A stretch of DNA of 64,000 nucleotides from Sipunculus nudus (GCA_026874595.1 CM049306.1:85464142-85528141), one strand, 5' to 3'; shown: positions 21,836 to 33,911, counted from the stretch's first letter. The notes: generated from the letters alone by a model not told the origin. Made by a program: numbers and translations.

Positions 21836-24103
21836 TCACTACCGGTCAACACATGGGGGACAGAACCATTGTTGTGAATCTAAAGGCTCAATGTTCATGC
21901 AAGTTTTAAAAAAAACACTTTCTGCACTGGTCACATCTGACAATGTTGTACAGGCAGTCTTGCATTAAGCACGTACACAATAAATTTAATTTCTTTTCCT
22001 TGTAAACCTGAGGTTTCCTGAGGCGTGAAATTTTCGACACTTTAGGAAAAGACTCACAATGATCTTTCTCTAAACAAGACACCAAATGGGGTCTCATTTT
22101 GTCAATATAAAAAAAGACTGATATATTTCCCAGATACCCAGCGAAACAGAACTCTATAGTGTTTGTAATTGCGAGCACTCCACAGTCTAGAGAATTTGTT
22201 TGCTTTTGTACTCTAGTGATTGTAACATCTAAGTTATACTTTTTACCTGGGTTATAGTTTTGTGCCAGTTGAACCTGAATGGACGGACCTAAGCTTTTTG
22301 GCCCATAAAGACTATCTAATAAATACACAGGTCCAGACTCTGGTTGTACTGAACACACCCAATGATATTTGCCAGTGTGAAGCATCTGAACACTAGGGGG
22401 CACTGCTTCATTGAACTGTTTTGACCAAGTCCAACGTTCGTCATGGTCATTTTAATGTGGGGCATACAAAGAACCCTGATGGTCATTTATAGAGGGAAAC
22501 TGTGTTTTGATGTATAAAATGAACCTTTTTAATTGTATCACTGCTTAAAACTTTACCATCTAATATATCAACGTTGTCCTCTTTTTTTCCTTTTTGCTAC
22601 AGGGAGAGCTTACAGAATTTTGTATTCTTTTTGTGGACAGTCTTCCCCGATCAGGCTAAAGTGGAAGGATATTTTCTTTTCTATTGCCTTCTGTCCTTCT
22701 GATGAAATCACAGTTTGGCTCTGTGAGCTGCTGGTTCAATTTAATAATAATTTTTCCTTGAAGGTGATAGACGATTTTTTTCTCATCTTTATTGGTTTAA
22801 ATCTGATTTTCTTCAAGAGGGAGTCGGCTGTGTCTGATACTCTCCAAAATTTACTTTGGCGTTTGCTGTGAGGCTTGTGTAGGAGTTCGGGTCAATTTGA
22901 GCTTTTTTAAGTGAACTTTAGTGGTGTACTTTAAGTCAGTGTAGTATTAATTTCAGTTTCCAAATCTGGCAATTCCTCAGGCAAAATCTCTGTTGTTGGA
23001 CCAGATATGACGGGACTGACCTCTTCTATTAATTGATGTTCTTCAAAATTATCTCACTTTGTTCCATATGAATGTTAAATAGTATGTTCATGCAGAGAGG
23101 CTTTCCTGAAGTTTGAGCTGTCTCATAGTCATTTGTTCTAGGCTGTTTCTTGCCTGATTTTTTTTATATCATTTTTCTTCCTTTTCCTCCTCCTTAACTG
23201 GGCTAAGTGTTTTATTTCAATCTCCTGTGTTGTTTCTATTCCTACCAAAATCTTGCTGCCATTGTGTGGTTCCAGCAATGAAAAATTGATGAGTCAGGGA
23301 AGGTTTTTTTCCATTGCTGTCGTCAAGCCGAATTCCCTGTCCACCACAAATGGAACTTGTTGCTTCTTAAGATTTGGAATAAGTTTACTCACTAACTAAA
23401 AAAGTGTTGATGAGTAGCAGCAAATTTACGTTCATGAAATAGAAATGCCACTGGCACAACAGGCGATCCTTCAAATAATGCATGGCGGAAGACTAGCGAA
23501 CTTGCATTTCTTTGCATAGAAATCACCTAGGTCAAATGTGGTATCATAGCAGCAGTATACTGGATGTGAGCCTGTGTCTTTAGCTAAAAGCCTGTTAAAT
23601 TCAACTGCCCGAGTTTTCAACACAGCTGTATATTAAATCTGGATAAAGGACATTTTCTACCTTATAGTCACCCAAATCATAAGCTTAAACCAAAAGATTG
23701 AATAACTCATCATGAGGCAATTTTCTATCTCTATGAACAGCCCTGTGACAGTTTCTTACTTGTTCCATGTCCCTACGATTATTGACACCCTTGTGCTCTG
23801 ATGAACATGGCTGATTGGTCAGTGTCTGGTAAGTTTCTGAAGATGAAGAGGTACCAGTTCTCTGCACTTACTTAGAACAGAAGGACATGTTCTCATGAAC
23901 TCCCAGCCGAGTTTACCTTTGTAGTGCCCATGAGGTCTAGGACTGATAGTCCTTATACCATTGAAAAGCTTCTTGTACTGACACAGTACACTTCGAACTG
24001 GTGACCATGGAAGGTCATTTGCCTTAACTATGAGTACAGTCACCTGAAAAATAAAACAATGTGCCCATGTGTATGAATATGCAGAGAGAAACATATAATC
24101 CAA
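21836..24103 (-). pseudogene. Decayed MULE-type transposase gene with ULP1 (C48) protease and PHD-like finger
   Basis: Read on the minus strand, several conserved blocks follow one another, broken by stops and frameshifts. From 24043: a basic block with RSVLCQYKKLFNGIRT and GHYKGKLGWEFMRTCP. At 23562-23250: a MULE-like core with CYDTTFDLGDFY, VVPVAFLFHERKF, VVDREFGLTTAM and IFHCWNHT. These correspond to the DATY, PVAF, DRE and CxxWH positions of MULE transposases. From about 22547: a ULP1/SENP-like cysteine protease with intact His (KYHW), Asp (LLDS) and Gln/Cys (QTNSLDCG). At the end a Cys-rich finger, CDQCRKCF then FKTC and QQWFCPPC, reads through only with a one-base shift in a T8 run. At least two frameshifts and several stops make this a pseudogene. 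Domain names rest on motif recognition. Confidence 0.75.
21906..22403 (-). pseudogene. ULP1/SENP-like (peptidase C48) domain, open segment
   Basis: The longest open part of the decayed gene has 165 codons. In the family this fold is a cysteine protease that cleaves SUMO-like tails. Catalytic positions visible: His14 (HW), Asp30 (LLDSL), Gln68 and Cys74 (QxNSLDCG), all intact. The frame continues upstream through one TAA to about 22547 (LYIKTQFPSINDHQGSLYAP), so the domain's N-terminal half is also present. Downstream it ends in a truncated Cys-rich finger at a homopolymer frameshift. ULP1-like domains are known to accompany MULE elements (for example in plants), which fits the transposase motifs 1 kb upstream. 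Confidence 0.75.
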
Positions 24104-24339
24104 ATATAGAATTATTATGAAAATGAATCAAATATCAAAGTATTCAAATACTTTCATTTTTACTGGTATTCCTATTCTTATGCATGGGATTATGGAGTAC
24201 ATATTCATATTTGCATTCAAATACATTTGCAAAGTATTCGCACTATGCCTGGTATTTATTCAGTTTTAGTCAAACAAACTTCTTGAGAATCTAGAATACA
24301 CAAATTTCAGAAATTAATATAATGATCATAAGTATCTAA

Positions 24340-24500
24340 TTTGATCAGATTTCCTTTGTTATATAATGCTTTTGCCTGTTTAGAAAAAAAATTGTTATTT
24401 TCATGCTTGTCCCTTGTCAAAGGTAAAATATTGCCCGCCCACCCGCCCGCACAGGTTTATGAGCAAAATCGCCTGAGAACCATACCTTTTTTTGGCATAA
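24340..24500 (+). repeat. Dispersed repeat, copy related to 53.32-53.47 kb (inverted)
   Basis: Shared words with the reverse complement of 53320-53470 include gatttcctttgttat, cgcccgcac and gagaaccatacctttttttggcat. This is an uncharacterised interspersed family; no termini were defined. Confidence 0.6.
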
Positions 24501-24589
24501 CCATGCATCATGATTTCCTGTGACCGTTTAGATGTGCACTCAAGCATATCAGGTCATATGAGAGGGGTCGCAGTAAGGAGCCCTCTTCG

Positions 24590-25137
24590 TAGACTGGTAC
24601 CCCGCTCTATTATGGCACCGCTTTTCTAGGCCAATCATAGAGACGGGCGTACAACGCCATCTTCAGGACTCCCGGCAGACTGGTTCCAACTCAAGTATGA
24701 TTTATATATGATGAAAATAAGCATTTCGTTTGCTCAGAGAAGTTTTTAAAAGTTGGCTGTAAATTTCGTGTGACATTTATGATTAGATTAATAGATACTG
24801 ATAATAAACCAATGCCACCCTACAGTGGAGTATCAAGTATTCAGTATAACGTATGATTCGTATCATCTATACATCCATCAGTCAATTTTTGTGCAAAAAC
24901 TCATTTTTCAATATTTGGAAACTTTAAATAACTAAAGAAAGTAATTTTATAAGTAATCTTCACGGATAACCAGCCAGGATCGCGAGAACGTCCATGACAA
25001 TCGGTGTGAGCATACAGACTGGAGTTGTAACCAGTCTACAGGTAGGTCAGGAGTTGCAACTGGGAGTACTTAAGATGGCGTTGTACGCCTGTCTCTATGC
25101 TTGGCTGAGGGCCTTAATAGAGCAGGGTACCAGTCTA
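24590..25137. mobile_element. Long-TIR element with 9-10 bp target duplication (MULE-like MITE)
   Basis: The ends are inverted repeats of about 100 bp at roughly 80% identity, beginning tagactggtaccc at the left (24590) and ending gggtaccagtcta at the right (25137). Both TIRs contain gcgtacaacgccatctt. The direct repeat ccctcttcgt flanks the element at 24581-24590 and 25138-25147 (9 bp if the T belongs to the TIR). Long TIRs with a 9-10 bp duplication are diagnostic of Mutator-like elements. The 548-bp element has no ORF of its own, but a decayed MULE-type gene lies 0.5 kb away. Confidence 0.8.
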
Positions 25138-25151
25138 CCCTCTTCGTGCCA

Positions 25152-25173
25152 ACCCCCCCCCCCCCCCCCCCCC
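25152..25173 (+). repeat. Poly(C) tract
   Basis: About 22 uninterrupted C, beginning just after the right target duplication of the MULE-like element. Confidence 0.9.
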
Positions 25174-25389
25174 GTCACAGGAAGGCTTGCAAAACAATTC
25201 TTTTAAAGATCCCCCTTTTGAGAAGGAACTGCTGATGGGGATTATTTCGGGCAAGTGACCGCGAATGTAGGAAAACCCAGATAGGGCTCCTGGAGAAAAA
25301 CACGGCAATGCGTACGGTGGTATCAGAAAAGAAACGGAAATTTACAAAATCGCCTTACGCTATAAATATATAGATTGTGGTAAAGGCCA

Positions 25390-25690
25390 GATTTTGCCAA
25401 CCACTATTGTAATTATGGTCACTATTGTAATAATTATTACGATAGTGGTTGCAAAATATTGTAATTATTTTTATTACAATTGTGGTTGATGCAGACGGAA
25501 ATATTTTCCCAGATTCGTTGAGATTCTTCCAAACAAATGACATTCCCCGAAAAAAACTACATAATTCATACTCAGTATCCCCCAAAACAACATCAGTTTT
25601 TATTTTATATGTTATTAAACTTGTGACCTTTATTACAACAGTGACCGTGTCGAGCAACTACTATTATAATAATGGTCACTATTGCAATAA
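25390..25690. repeat. AT-rich inverted repeats of 'gcaaccactattgtaat'
   Basis: The words ccaaccactattgtaat (25399) and attacgatagtggttgc (25437) form a hairpin with ~16-bp arms. Further copies of tggtcactattg occur at about 25418 and 25673. The structure suggests decayed palindromic repeat ends; no element boundary was found. Confidence 0.5.
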
Positions 25691-25859
25691 AAACTAGAGG
25701 CCACTTTTATCTCATCACTGAAGAAATAATTTCCTCCATTTACCTTGAAATGCAACCATTGTTTTATGATTGTGTTCTAGTGTAAAATGCTGGGGAATAA
25801 AAGTATTCCATTCCAAACGTTGTACTGCGCTCTTATGTCATTAATTATACCTATAAGTT

Positions 25860-26740
25860 TAAAGAAATCTTTCTTAAGCGAAGAGTGAACTGGAATGATA
25901 TTGAAGAGAACCTTGGCAACGGCAAACGTGGCGCCATGTATTACGATTGGTGAACTGACGTCACTCAAGTAACGACATCATTGTGACGTCAGGTCATCAT
26001 AAAAGACGTTCCGCAGTTTAATTAAGAATGGTGAATGCCGTTAAGGTAACGTCTTAAGCTAAGAATCCTTATGTATGGCATGCGTATAAAATCGGTATAT
26101 CCTAAATTAAGAATTAAGGTGAAATTCCTTATGCATGCACGGATCCGGCATACGGTATGCGGATTAGGCAAAATGAATCACTACATGTAGCGATTTCTGA
26201 AGGTTCCGCATGGTATACCGGCCCGGGGATTCCGGATACTGACGTCAGTCCGTGGGTATTCCCCAGTCAGAGTGTCAGCATAGTTTTACTTTAGTAGTTA
26301 GGCTACACCAGATATAAATGTCACAGGGTAAATTCTCAACCTCTTGTAGGCTTGATGTGTATTATTATAAGAAATTCTGTAATGTGATCCATTGTGCAAG
26401 CCGGAAGCGCGAGAAAAGAAAATATTAAGTATGTATGCTACATAAAATTTCGCAGAAGTTCACGCAAGCGCATGCCGAATGCCGTACAAAAGAAATCTTA
26501 GCTTTATAGCTTAAAATGCAAGTGTTTACAAAAATAAAACGACAAACAACATTTTACGAATGATTGAAGCTTACCCGGGTAATCACATCGTCACCTCATC
26601 AGTGACCTATAAGTATTTCTAATACAATAAAGAGAAAGGGTAATGTTGTATACTGCTCATTTAATCATGTTTTTTTACATACAGCCATAAATTACCAAAA
26701 ATAGAAATATACCTCTAACAAATGAGTATACGTAAATTTT
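25860..26740. repeat. CRE-rich block, second copy (interrupted)
   Basis: This is paralogous to 18690-19100. It keeps both TGACGTCA palindromes (about 25958-25965 and 25985-25992) in the same arrangement. It is interrupted at 26057-26503 by a MITE absent from the first copy. On the minus strand it lies 6 kb upstream of cassette copy 2, with transposons in between. Confidence 0.6.
26057..26503. mobile_element. 447-bp MITE with TTA target duplication (PIF/Harbinger-like)
   Basis: The ends are inverted: agctaagaatcctt...ggcatgcg at the left and cgcatgccg...gaaatcttagct at the right, about 30 bp with mismatches. TTA flanks at 26054-26056 and 26504-26506. The paralogous block at about 18.85 kb reads straight across the site, which confirms the borders as an empty site. 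No transposase ORF, so non-autonomous. Confidence 0.85.
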
Positions 26741-27038
26741 GATAGATCATGCATGCCTCTAAAACCAGAATATTATGTGAAGTTAAGCCTCCAATATTCT
26801 GAAAAAAAAAATCTTGACGTTGAGTATATATGGGGTCGTCAAAAGAGTTGACCTTGTTTTTTGAAGTGCATACCGGTGTGTCGAGGGGCCTGAAATGAAC
26901 AAGTGTATTGTAAATTTCAGTGTCACATGAGCAGCCGGGTTTGACAACACAAGATGTTTTGTCCAGATTAAGTGTAATTGATTACCTCCTTTCTGTTTAT
27001 CATTTCATTAAATTGTGCTAGGTCATGACTATATAAGC

Positions 27039-27048
27039 GTACACACAC

Positions 27049-27084
<36 letters not shown>
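27039..27084 (+). repeat. (AC)n(AT)n(GT)n compound microsatellite
   Basis: Acacacacatatatatatgt runs into about 14 GT units and forms a near-perfect palindrome. Confidence 0.9.
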
Positions 27085-28690
27085 TATATAAATATGAATT
27101 GTTTTATGTAAGTTAACTTATATGTCCTATCAACATTTTTTTTCTTGCGACTGACATGGGCAAAATAAAACAGCAAGAAATAACAAGGAATCGTTGAAAA
27201 CACACATAAAAAACGCTGACAAAATAAAAGTGTTGCTTAATTTACGGAAAAATATCGGGGACAAAATGTGGCTAGCTTCGTCTTTGTTTTGCCTGGCGGT
27301 CGCTAACTGCATCTATAGTCTCCCAGTTTGATGGCCTGTCGCCGAAATAGTTTTATATCGGAATCTACAGCTGTGTAAATTGATCCTCCTACTGCCTATA
27401 AGTAATAACCTCAGCTACACAAATGACAGGTTTTCCATATGTACATATGTGCATTCACATTAATTCAATAAAATAATGCTCAACGTGTTTCAGATAATTT
27501 TAGTGATGTATAAGTGCAAATCCCCATTATAATGCTAAATTAAGCTGTTCGTGTGTATGCAATATGCCGAGATCAATTATTGTTGATGAAATATTGCTCT
27601 AATGATATTTCTTTAATAATTAACCTAATGAATCGAAACCTAATACCTATCGCATGCCTTCTTCTAACTGGCCTTGTGATTTGTGTGAAAAGATTATGTG
27701 ATCATTTTATGATCCTCAGAGACGCGTAATTTTCAAAAATAATTGAGTTTTCTTTATTTAAAGAACATCAGACCTTTCAGCCTTTTAGGGCATGCAGATA
27801 TAAGCCGCCTCGGGCATGTACGATGCAGATAGGTGTGTGTACAGGAGTACTGGGGTCAGGGTAATTCGAACCGAGTACTGGAACCGAGTGCTCTCGCTCG
27901 TGAGTGTACACACTTTGATCTGCACATCACTACATATGTACAGGTATTCTGTATTTATTCATTATGAAACCTGACATTGTTTCTTGTCAATTAAATAGAG
28001 ATCATATGACACGTGTTACTGCATTTTTATTTGGACAAATGGATACGAGTTTTGCCCGAAAAGATATGTAAAATATATGAATGTAAACAACTCTATTTTT
28101 TTTTCTCATTCTAGTTAGGCGTTTTCAAAGTGATATTCTGAACATTATTAAGACAATTTTTTTTCATAACATATTCTTTTCCTTGATAGATCTTGATATA
28201 TGTATGTTGTCCTGTTATTTCCATCTCATAACCGTTAAATTTCTAAAGTAAAACATATATATATATACATGTACGTACAAAAATATATAACTTTTTCTTC
28301 TTTGAAGCCGCATGTAGTTTTTTTTTAATAATTTTCAACAAGATCTAGATAGTAGCTGTACAGCTGTACAAAATACTGAAGTTTTATTTTTTAGTTACCA
28401 TTAGTGACAACATGACACGCAGATCTGTATATTTCATCACTGAGTGTATGCATTTCAATGTCTCAATGTTGTCTGACGGTGCAGTCTTGATGGTTCAATA
28501 ACGGGTCTAGGCCAGATATTTAGTTTCAGAATTAGGCGCTAGATGGCAGTACCTACGGAAGAGTCACCAACACCTCATTCAAACAGGCAACACTAAGATC
28601 CAGACTCAATAATCTCTAGGGCTTTTCAAGAGTCAACATTTATGACAAACAGCCTTGCAGTTCATGTAAATCTCGATCACCTCCAGCACA
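27085..28690. other. Non-coding AT-rich stretch
   Basis: I see no supported exon, RNA gene or defined element here. Short ORFs lack domains. A small (AT)n run lies at about 28255-28266. Confidence 0.6.
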
Positions 28691-28699
28691 CATTTCACT

Positions 28700-28825
28700 G
28701 AGACCGTCGTATCTTTCGTTGCCGGGTTCATGCGTCTTTCGTGACTGCATGGCTCGTGTGTCTTTCGTGAATGGCCCATGTGTCTTTCGGTCTGTAGACC
28801 TAATTGTCTTTCGTTCTTCAGCGCT
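28700..28825 (+). repeat. Short 'gtgtctttcg' repeat, ~27-bp period
   Basis: The motif gtctttcgtg recurs about five times between 28709 and 28822 at intervals of 24-30 bp, with gcatgg/gcccatg between. Too short to classify. Confidence 0.6.
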
Positions 28826-29363
28826 GGACAAGTGGCAAACAGTAAATATCATTGCATCACCGAAAATCATCACTTTGTTTTCCTAATAAATATGATGTTT
28901 TTCTACTGTTTTAAAATTTCAGATAGGAGGGAAATCTGCCATGTGATAAGAAATCCACATATAGCGCTATGAAATATGCGGTTTAATTTGAAGGATAAAC
29001 GAGAAACATTAAAATTTAATCGTAATTACTTGATTATGCTAAGCTTGCTTCAATATATGCGAACATACTGGAAATAAGTACATATATTTTTCCACCTCAA
29101 AAGGCTAAAAATTAATATATCTGAATAGAACTTCTAATCCCTGTCACGTGTATGACAGAATATGATTGATATTGACATGTGTATTACAGATTCTTACTAA
29201 ATGCTGACAGTTTGTTAATACTTGAATAAAGTTTGATGAGAGAGTTCGCCAATTTAAACACTTTTGTTGCAGAGAAAGTAAGAGTAAAGGAAAAAAGAGA
29301 TAATACTATACATAAAGCCTTGTTTATCTTTAAGTGTAAGGAAATGTATTGAAAACGTCTTAG

Positions 29364-29483
29364 GGTGCTTTCCCATGTGCGCGGCAGAAACTGACGCGCG
29401 TCAAACGCATGCGTTTGCACTGCTGGATTCCAAAAATGACGCATGCCTTTGCCGCACGACAATCGCATACATGGAAATAGCAC
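29364..29483. mobile_element. Possible short MITE with GC-rich interior
   Basis: The left end, gtgctttcccatgtgcgcgg, is inverted at the right (catggaaatagcac). Between them are CG-rich words such as acgcgcgtcaaacgcatgcg. No clear target duplication was found, so the boundaries are uncertain. Confidence 0.4.
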
Positions 29484-29892
29484 ATGACTTTTTAACTGGT
29501 TGGATTTTCGCCGCGCGGCTGCCGCGCCCTTAGTGTTAATACCTTTTCATTTTATTTACGCTTCTGGGACTGGCCAGGTGGTCTTATTAGACAGGTCAGT
29601 TAAAACCAATGTGAATGCGTTCGGTTCACTCAAGGGTGGTCCTAATAGCCGGGTGGGCTTATTTGATAGGTGGTCTTTGAGACTGGTTCAATGTATATAA
29701 CTATAACACAACGGATCTCTACAACTAAATGTTTATTCGTCCGCAACTTCAACACTTAGTCCATATGCACATTACAGCTGAATTTGGAAATCCTGGTTTC
29801 TCAACATGGCACTGAGGCGCTGTTAAAAGAGTTGTGAACAACAGAATGGAACATATTAACTCCATGGCATGGTTACTGCAATGACACTGAAG

Positions 29893-29913
29893 GGGGGGGG
29901 GGGGGGGGGGGGG
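29893..29913 (+). repeat. Poly(G) tract
   Basis: About 21 uninterrupted G. Confidence 0.9.
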
Positions 29914-30904
29914 CAGGCACCCGAGATGCTTCAATTTATAAGCATTGATGACTTTGCAGAATTTTCAGGTGGTTCCAAATGCCACATGTTTAAGAACGGC
30001 TGTCTCCGTCAACCTTTACTTAATTAAAATTGAATTAATATATTTATCTGAATTTCTATATTTATTTTTGAGACTGCCACAAAATGTTAAGAGCTTACAT
30101 CAATTGCTAACCCAGTTGTTGTTCTTGTCATAATGCAAATGGCCTTTAAGCACAAAGGTAGTTGTAATTTTAATCAATTACATTAAGAAGTACATGTAAT
30201 TGTAATGTAAATGATTTCTTTAAAAGTATTTGAATCCAACTCCGATGGCGTCATCGAGTCACTCAGATTACTGTGTTATTTACTGGCGCAGTGCGCAGTA
30301 CTTGATTTGCAAAAACACTGAGGTCCAATACCAGCACAAACTCAACCACACTTATAAACAATGCATTAATAACAAAACTATAGGGAAAGGTAAACATTAC
30401 ACTTCTGAGGTATGAAAATAAATAAAAGTATAAAGTTTTATTTATTGTATATCATTATACGTGAGGTGCTTTAGGACTACGCTCTGTGTACACCGGTCTA
30501 CATGTAATTGTTGTAATCTAAAATATATGTGTTTAATGATCCCTTCCTACCAGGGACTGTATTTTTATATTCATTTGTCCAATTGAGGATATCAAATGTT
30601 TAATGCCTTTAGCGTCTTGTCGTCGTAAAAAAATGCATGATGTTAAGGAAGCATATTTTATATGCAAAACGTAATGTTTGTTAAACATTATGCCACGCGA
30701 GTAACTTGATACTGGTGTATATAAAGCTGGTGTTTACATGTACTGGTATTTACAGCCGTACAACCTGGTCACGAGCAAGGCCTCATTACTATTTGAACAG
30801 ATCGATACATGCATGGCGACGGTTGCACCATGGTCGGTGGCAGTGACCGGTAGGCTATCCCAGAGTGCATCGACCAAACACTAACAGGTCTCTGGTCTAG
30901 TGGC

Positions 30905-31175
30905 CATTGTTGCCTCCGCCAAGGAGGGTATGCGTTCATTCCCGTTCGAGTGCGGGTGTGTTTGTGTGTGTGTATCGGTGTGGGTCCGGCTCATGATGCG
31001 GATCGAAGGACTTAAAGGAATATTCACAAGCGTTCAGTCATATATGCAAGTTTGGACAAGGGAATATGGGCCGAATAAGTGAATAAAAACACTTGTCGGG
31101 AGGAAAATTACGCACCAATGAACCTGAGAATATGGGCCATAAGAAAAGAAAACACTGGTTGCGGAGTATCCCACA
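30905..31175 (+). repeat. Interspersed repeat 'cctccgccaaggaggg...ggaatatgggcc'
   Basis: The copy begins cctccgccaaggagggtatg at 30914 and continues (after an internal deletion) with aatattcacaagcgttcagt and gaatatgggccgaataagtg. Related copies occur at 42970-43060, 46440-46640 and 57905-58150. I recall such 'cctccgccaagg' repeats as common in invertebrate genomes; the superfamily is not certain. Confidence 0.6.
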
Positions 31176-31767
31176 TTCACATGGCTGTGCTTGCATAATG
31201 CAAATGTCAAATGTTAATGAACTGAAGACTTGAGGTGGCAGTATACAAGCTATCATATAGGTTCGGATTAATTCTAGTATAAGTATTCTATGCATGCTCA
31301 CGCCATTTCTAACAGTACTTTTTTTCATTTTTATCTGCTTGTCGAACTGTCATTTTCCCGAGATAAGACCAAAGTGACGTAATTATATTAGGAAAAATAC
31401 TTCATTCAACGTGATTCACGGTTGACTTACCTGTAGTCATGCAGCAGCTTTAATAACGAGGCTGGTTTTTACACTAAAAGCTTGTCTCTCCGTTCGGTTT
31501 GACAACGGAAACTACAGTAGCCGAAACTACTACATATTTAAGTTTTCACCGCCAGGGTAACCATCACAAATTCTGTGTAGCAATTTTTTTTTTCATTATT
31601 TAGCAAACAAAACACGACCATTATAAAACTCTGATGTGAAATACTCCCACACAGCAAATATTTCGATCCGACCCTTGGAATGGGTATTCTATTATGACTT
31701 GTACCATGACTCACAGGTCCCTATCAGTCTATTCTAAAAGGCCTGAATGTCATGTTGTCATGGCTAG

Positions 31768-31949
31768 AAAAGGGGGCATGGTCAATGTAACCACTCTTCC
31801 TATTATTCAGAGAATACTATTAATATATTGCAAATAAAATATATTAATAAATAGAATAAATAGATGTATGTGTGTGTGTGTGAGGGTGTGTGTGTGTGTA
31901 AACGAGTCATCCCCCACCACCCACCCTGGAAGATAAATTGACGCCACTG
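31768..31949. mobile_element. Partial copy of the hAT-type MITE found at 46.8-47.2 kb
   Basis: The right end, cctggaagataaattgacgc / cactg (to 31949), matches the right end of the 46759-47213 element. The interior word tattgcaaataaaatat and a (GT)n run are also shared. The left terminus is diverged (agggggcatggtcaatg) and no clean target duplication is visible. Confidence 0.6.
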
Positions 31950-32746
31950 AGCAAGAACCTACGTTGGCCGCCGCCTCCATTCTTCCGCTTGCAAGGGCAC
32001 AGGAAAACTTCATGGTACAAGGCATTGCACGAAACATTCAGGAGAGGATAAAAACAACATACATTAGTGGATTTCTTAATAACTCCATGTAGGAGCCATT
32101 TCTGACTTAAGTCGATGACGTCACATGTGCACGTGCACAATGCAGCCTATCAGATCAGGGGTAATGGCAATGCTACCTTCGCATGTTATGGAATTAAAGC
32201 ATGTCGTATTATAGTATTTTAACTTTCGTTTGCCACCTTTAAGGCCCGAATATTGACCAACGTTTCGACAAATAGGAAATTCTAACCCTAAAAACTCGTA
32301 TTTATAGGCATAAACCAACAAGATTTTATGACACGAATATTATCATATATTGTTAGATTTTGTTCAGTTCTTAATACAATCTATCTGATCACATTTGCAT
32401 CTACTAATATCACAACACGCCCGGTCCTGCGTTTGGTTTCAGTTAAAGCCCCTACGCATAAACAGTACCGCATGTTATATTGTATGTTTATTTGAACCTA
32501 AGTTGTGCATTTATAGCCAAGACTTGCTTGTAAATGATACATAATTATCTCTTTGGGTTTCCAAGTACTGGTGGGCATTGTTGACCTCACGTACTTCCTC
32601 CTGTCAACATTGTATAAGTAAGTGGTTTATAGAACTGCAGTCATTAGGTACGCGTAGACATTACGAGGGTGTCAGATACAGGTTAAAGCAGGATTGCTAC
32701 ACTAAGTTTGACATTTTACATTTGATTTCCAGGAAACACACACGCG

Positions 32747-32840
<94 letters not shown>
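32747..32840 (+). repeat. (TA)n microsatellite with (TATG)n end
   Basis: About 40 TA units followed by three TATG units, then a poly(G) run at about 32847-32858. Confidence 0.95.
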
Positions 32841-33733
32841 AAAAAAGGGGGGGGGGGGCGCCCCCACCTTGATTCGCTTCTGGAGTGGTTATTAATCTAT
32901 AACCATATATAGAAAAAGGCTAAATGTTCAATTATTTTGATCTTTTATTTTATTTTATTTTATTTAAATATTTTCATATGTAATTCACCAGGATGTTTAT
33001 TTTTTCCGCCATTCATCACACTTGTTGCATGTTCATTTCAACCTGAGTACAGGAGTAAATAAACGGTTTGCGTACGAAATATTTGCAGATACCATAATCT
33101 TTTATGGAGAAAACATTATAATTCATGTATATTTAACATACCTGGTTGTCAATAGGTCCCTTTAAAGGGTTCCCGGTTCTTGATATATCCTTGATATACT
33201 CTATGAATTTATATATTCCGATGTAATAAATACTAGTTTTAAGTCCTGGATTATGTTTAGAACATGCACATAAAAACACACAACAAAAACTGAAATATGG
33301 AAAGCTTATTCAATACACTCCGCCACAATGCATTGTTCTTTCCTTAAAATTTAATTATATATTATGAAATTATCAATTAATAACACAATATGATCATGAA
33401 TGCTATTTCCGTATCTATAGCCTGATATGTTTACTTGCAAAGAGGTCTTGAATGGGAGCACATTCAGCACGGATCGACCTGTACGTGGCAACCATCGACC
33501 TGAAGGCAATGACGGTGTTTAATGCTGGTCGGAGCTTGATCCCTGCATGACAGGCACGTAGTATGTTTTGTATACAAGGAAGTCTGCTAGGCGGATGGAG
33601 GCCGTTTTAGACTTTATTGAATCACTGTAATAAAACATGTACTGTAGATGTGACACACTTCCTATAGAGTGCGAGGATTACCCTGTTGTTTATCTACATG
33701 CTGGAACTTCTTGTGAATTAAAGTATATATATC

Positions 33734-33743
<10 letters not shown>

Positions 33744-33786
<43 letters not shown>
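33744..33786 (+). repeat. (AT)n microsatellite
   Basis: About 21 AT units, preceded by a related AT-rich stretch. Confidence 0.95.
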
Positions 33787-33788
<2 letters not shown>

Positions 33789-33911
33789 AAGGATACACAT
33801 AATTTAATATATTGACACATGTATATATTAGACCCGTGTTTGAAAGCATTAAAACCCCATTGGGACCAGCGTATGCTTATACGCACAGCTGAACCAGTTT
33901 TTCATATGTTA

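Noticed and set aside
22533-22871. 112-codon plus-strand ORF
   Set aside because: It is antisense to the decayed ULP1 gene and has no domain.
29565-29700. Repeated ggtggtc-ttattaga words suggesting another transposon end
   Set aside because: No inverted partner or target duplication could be located, so it was not called as an element.
32578-32895. 105-codon ORF with a Tyr-Ile run
   Set aside because: Translation of the TA microsatellite with flanking chance codons.
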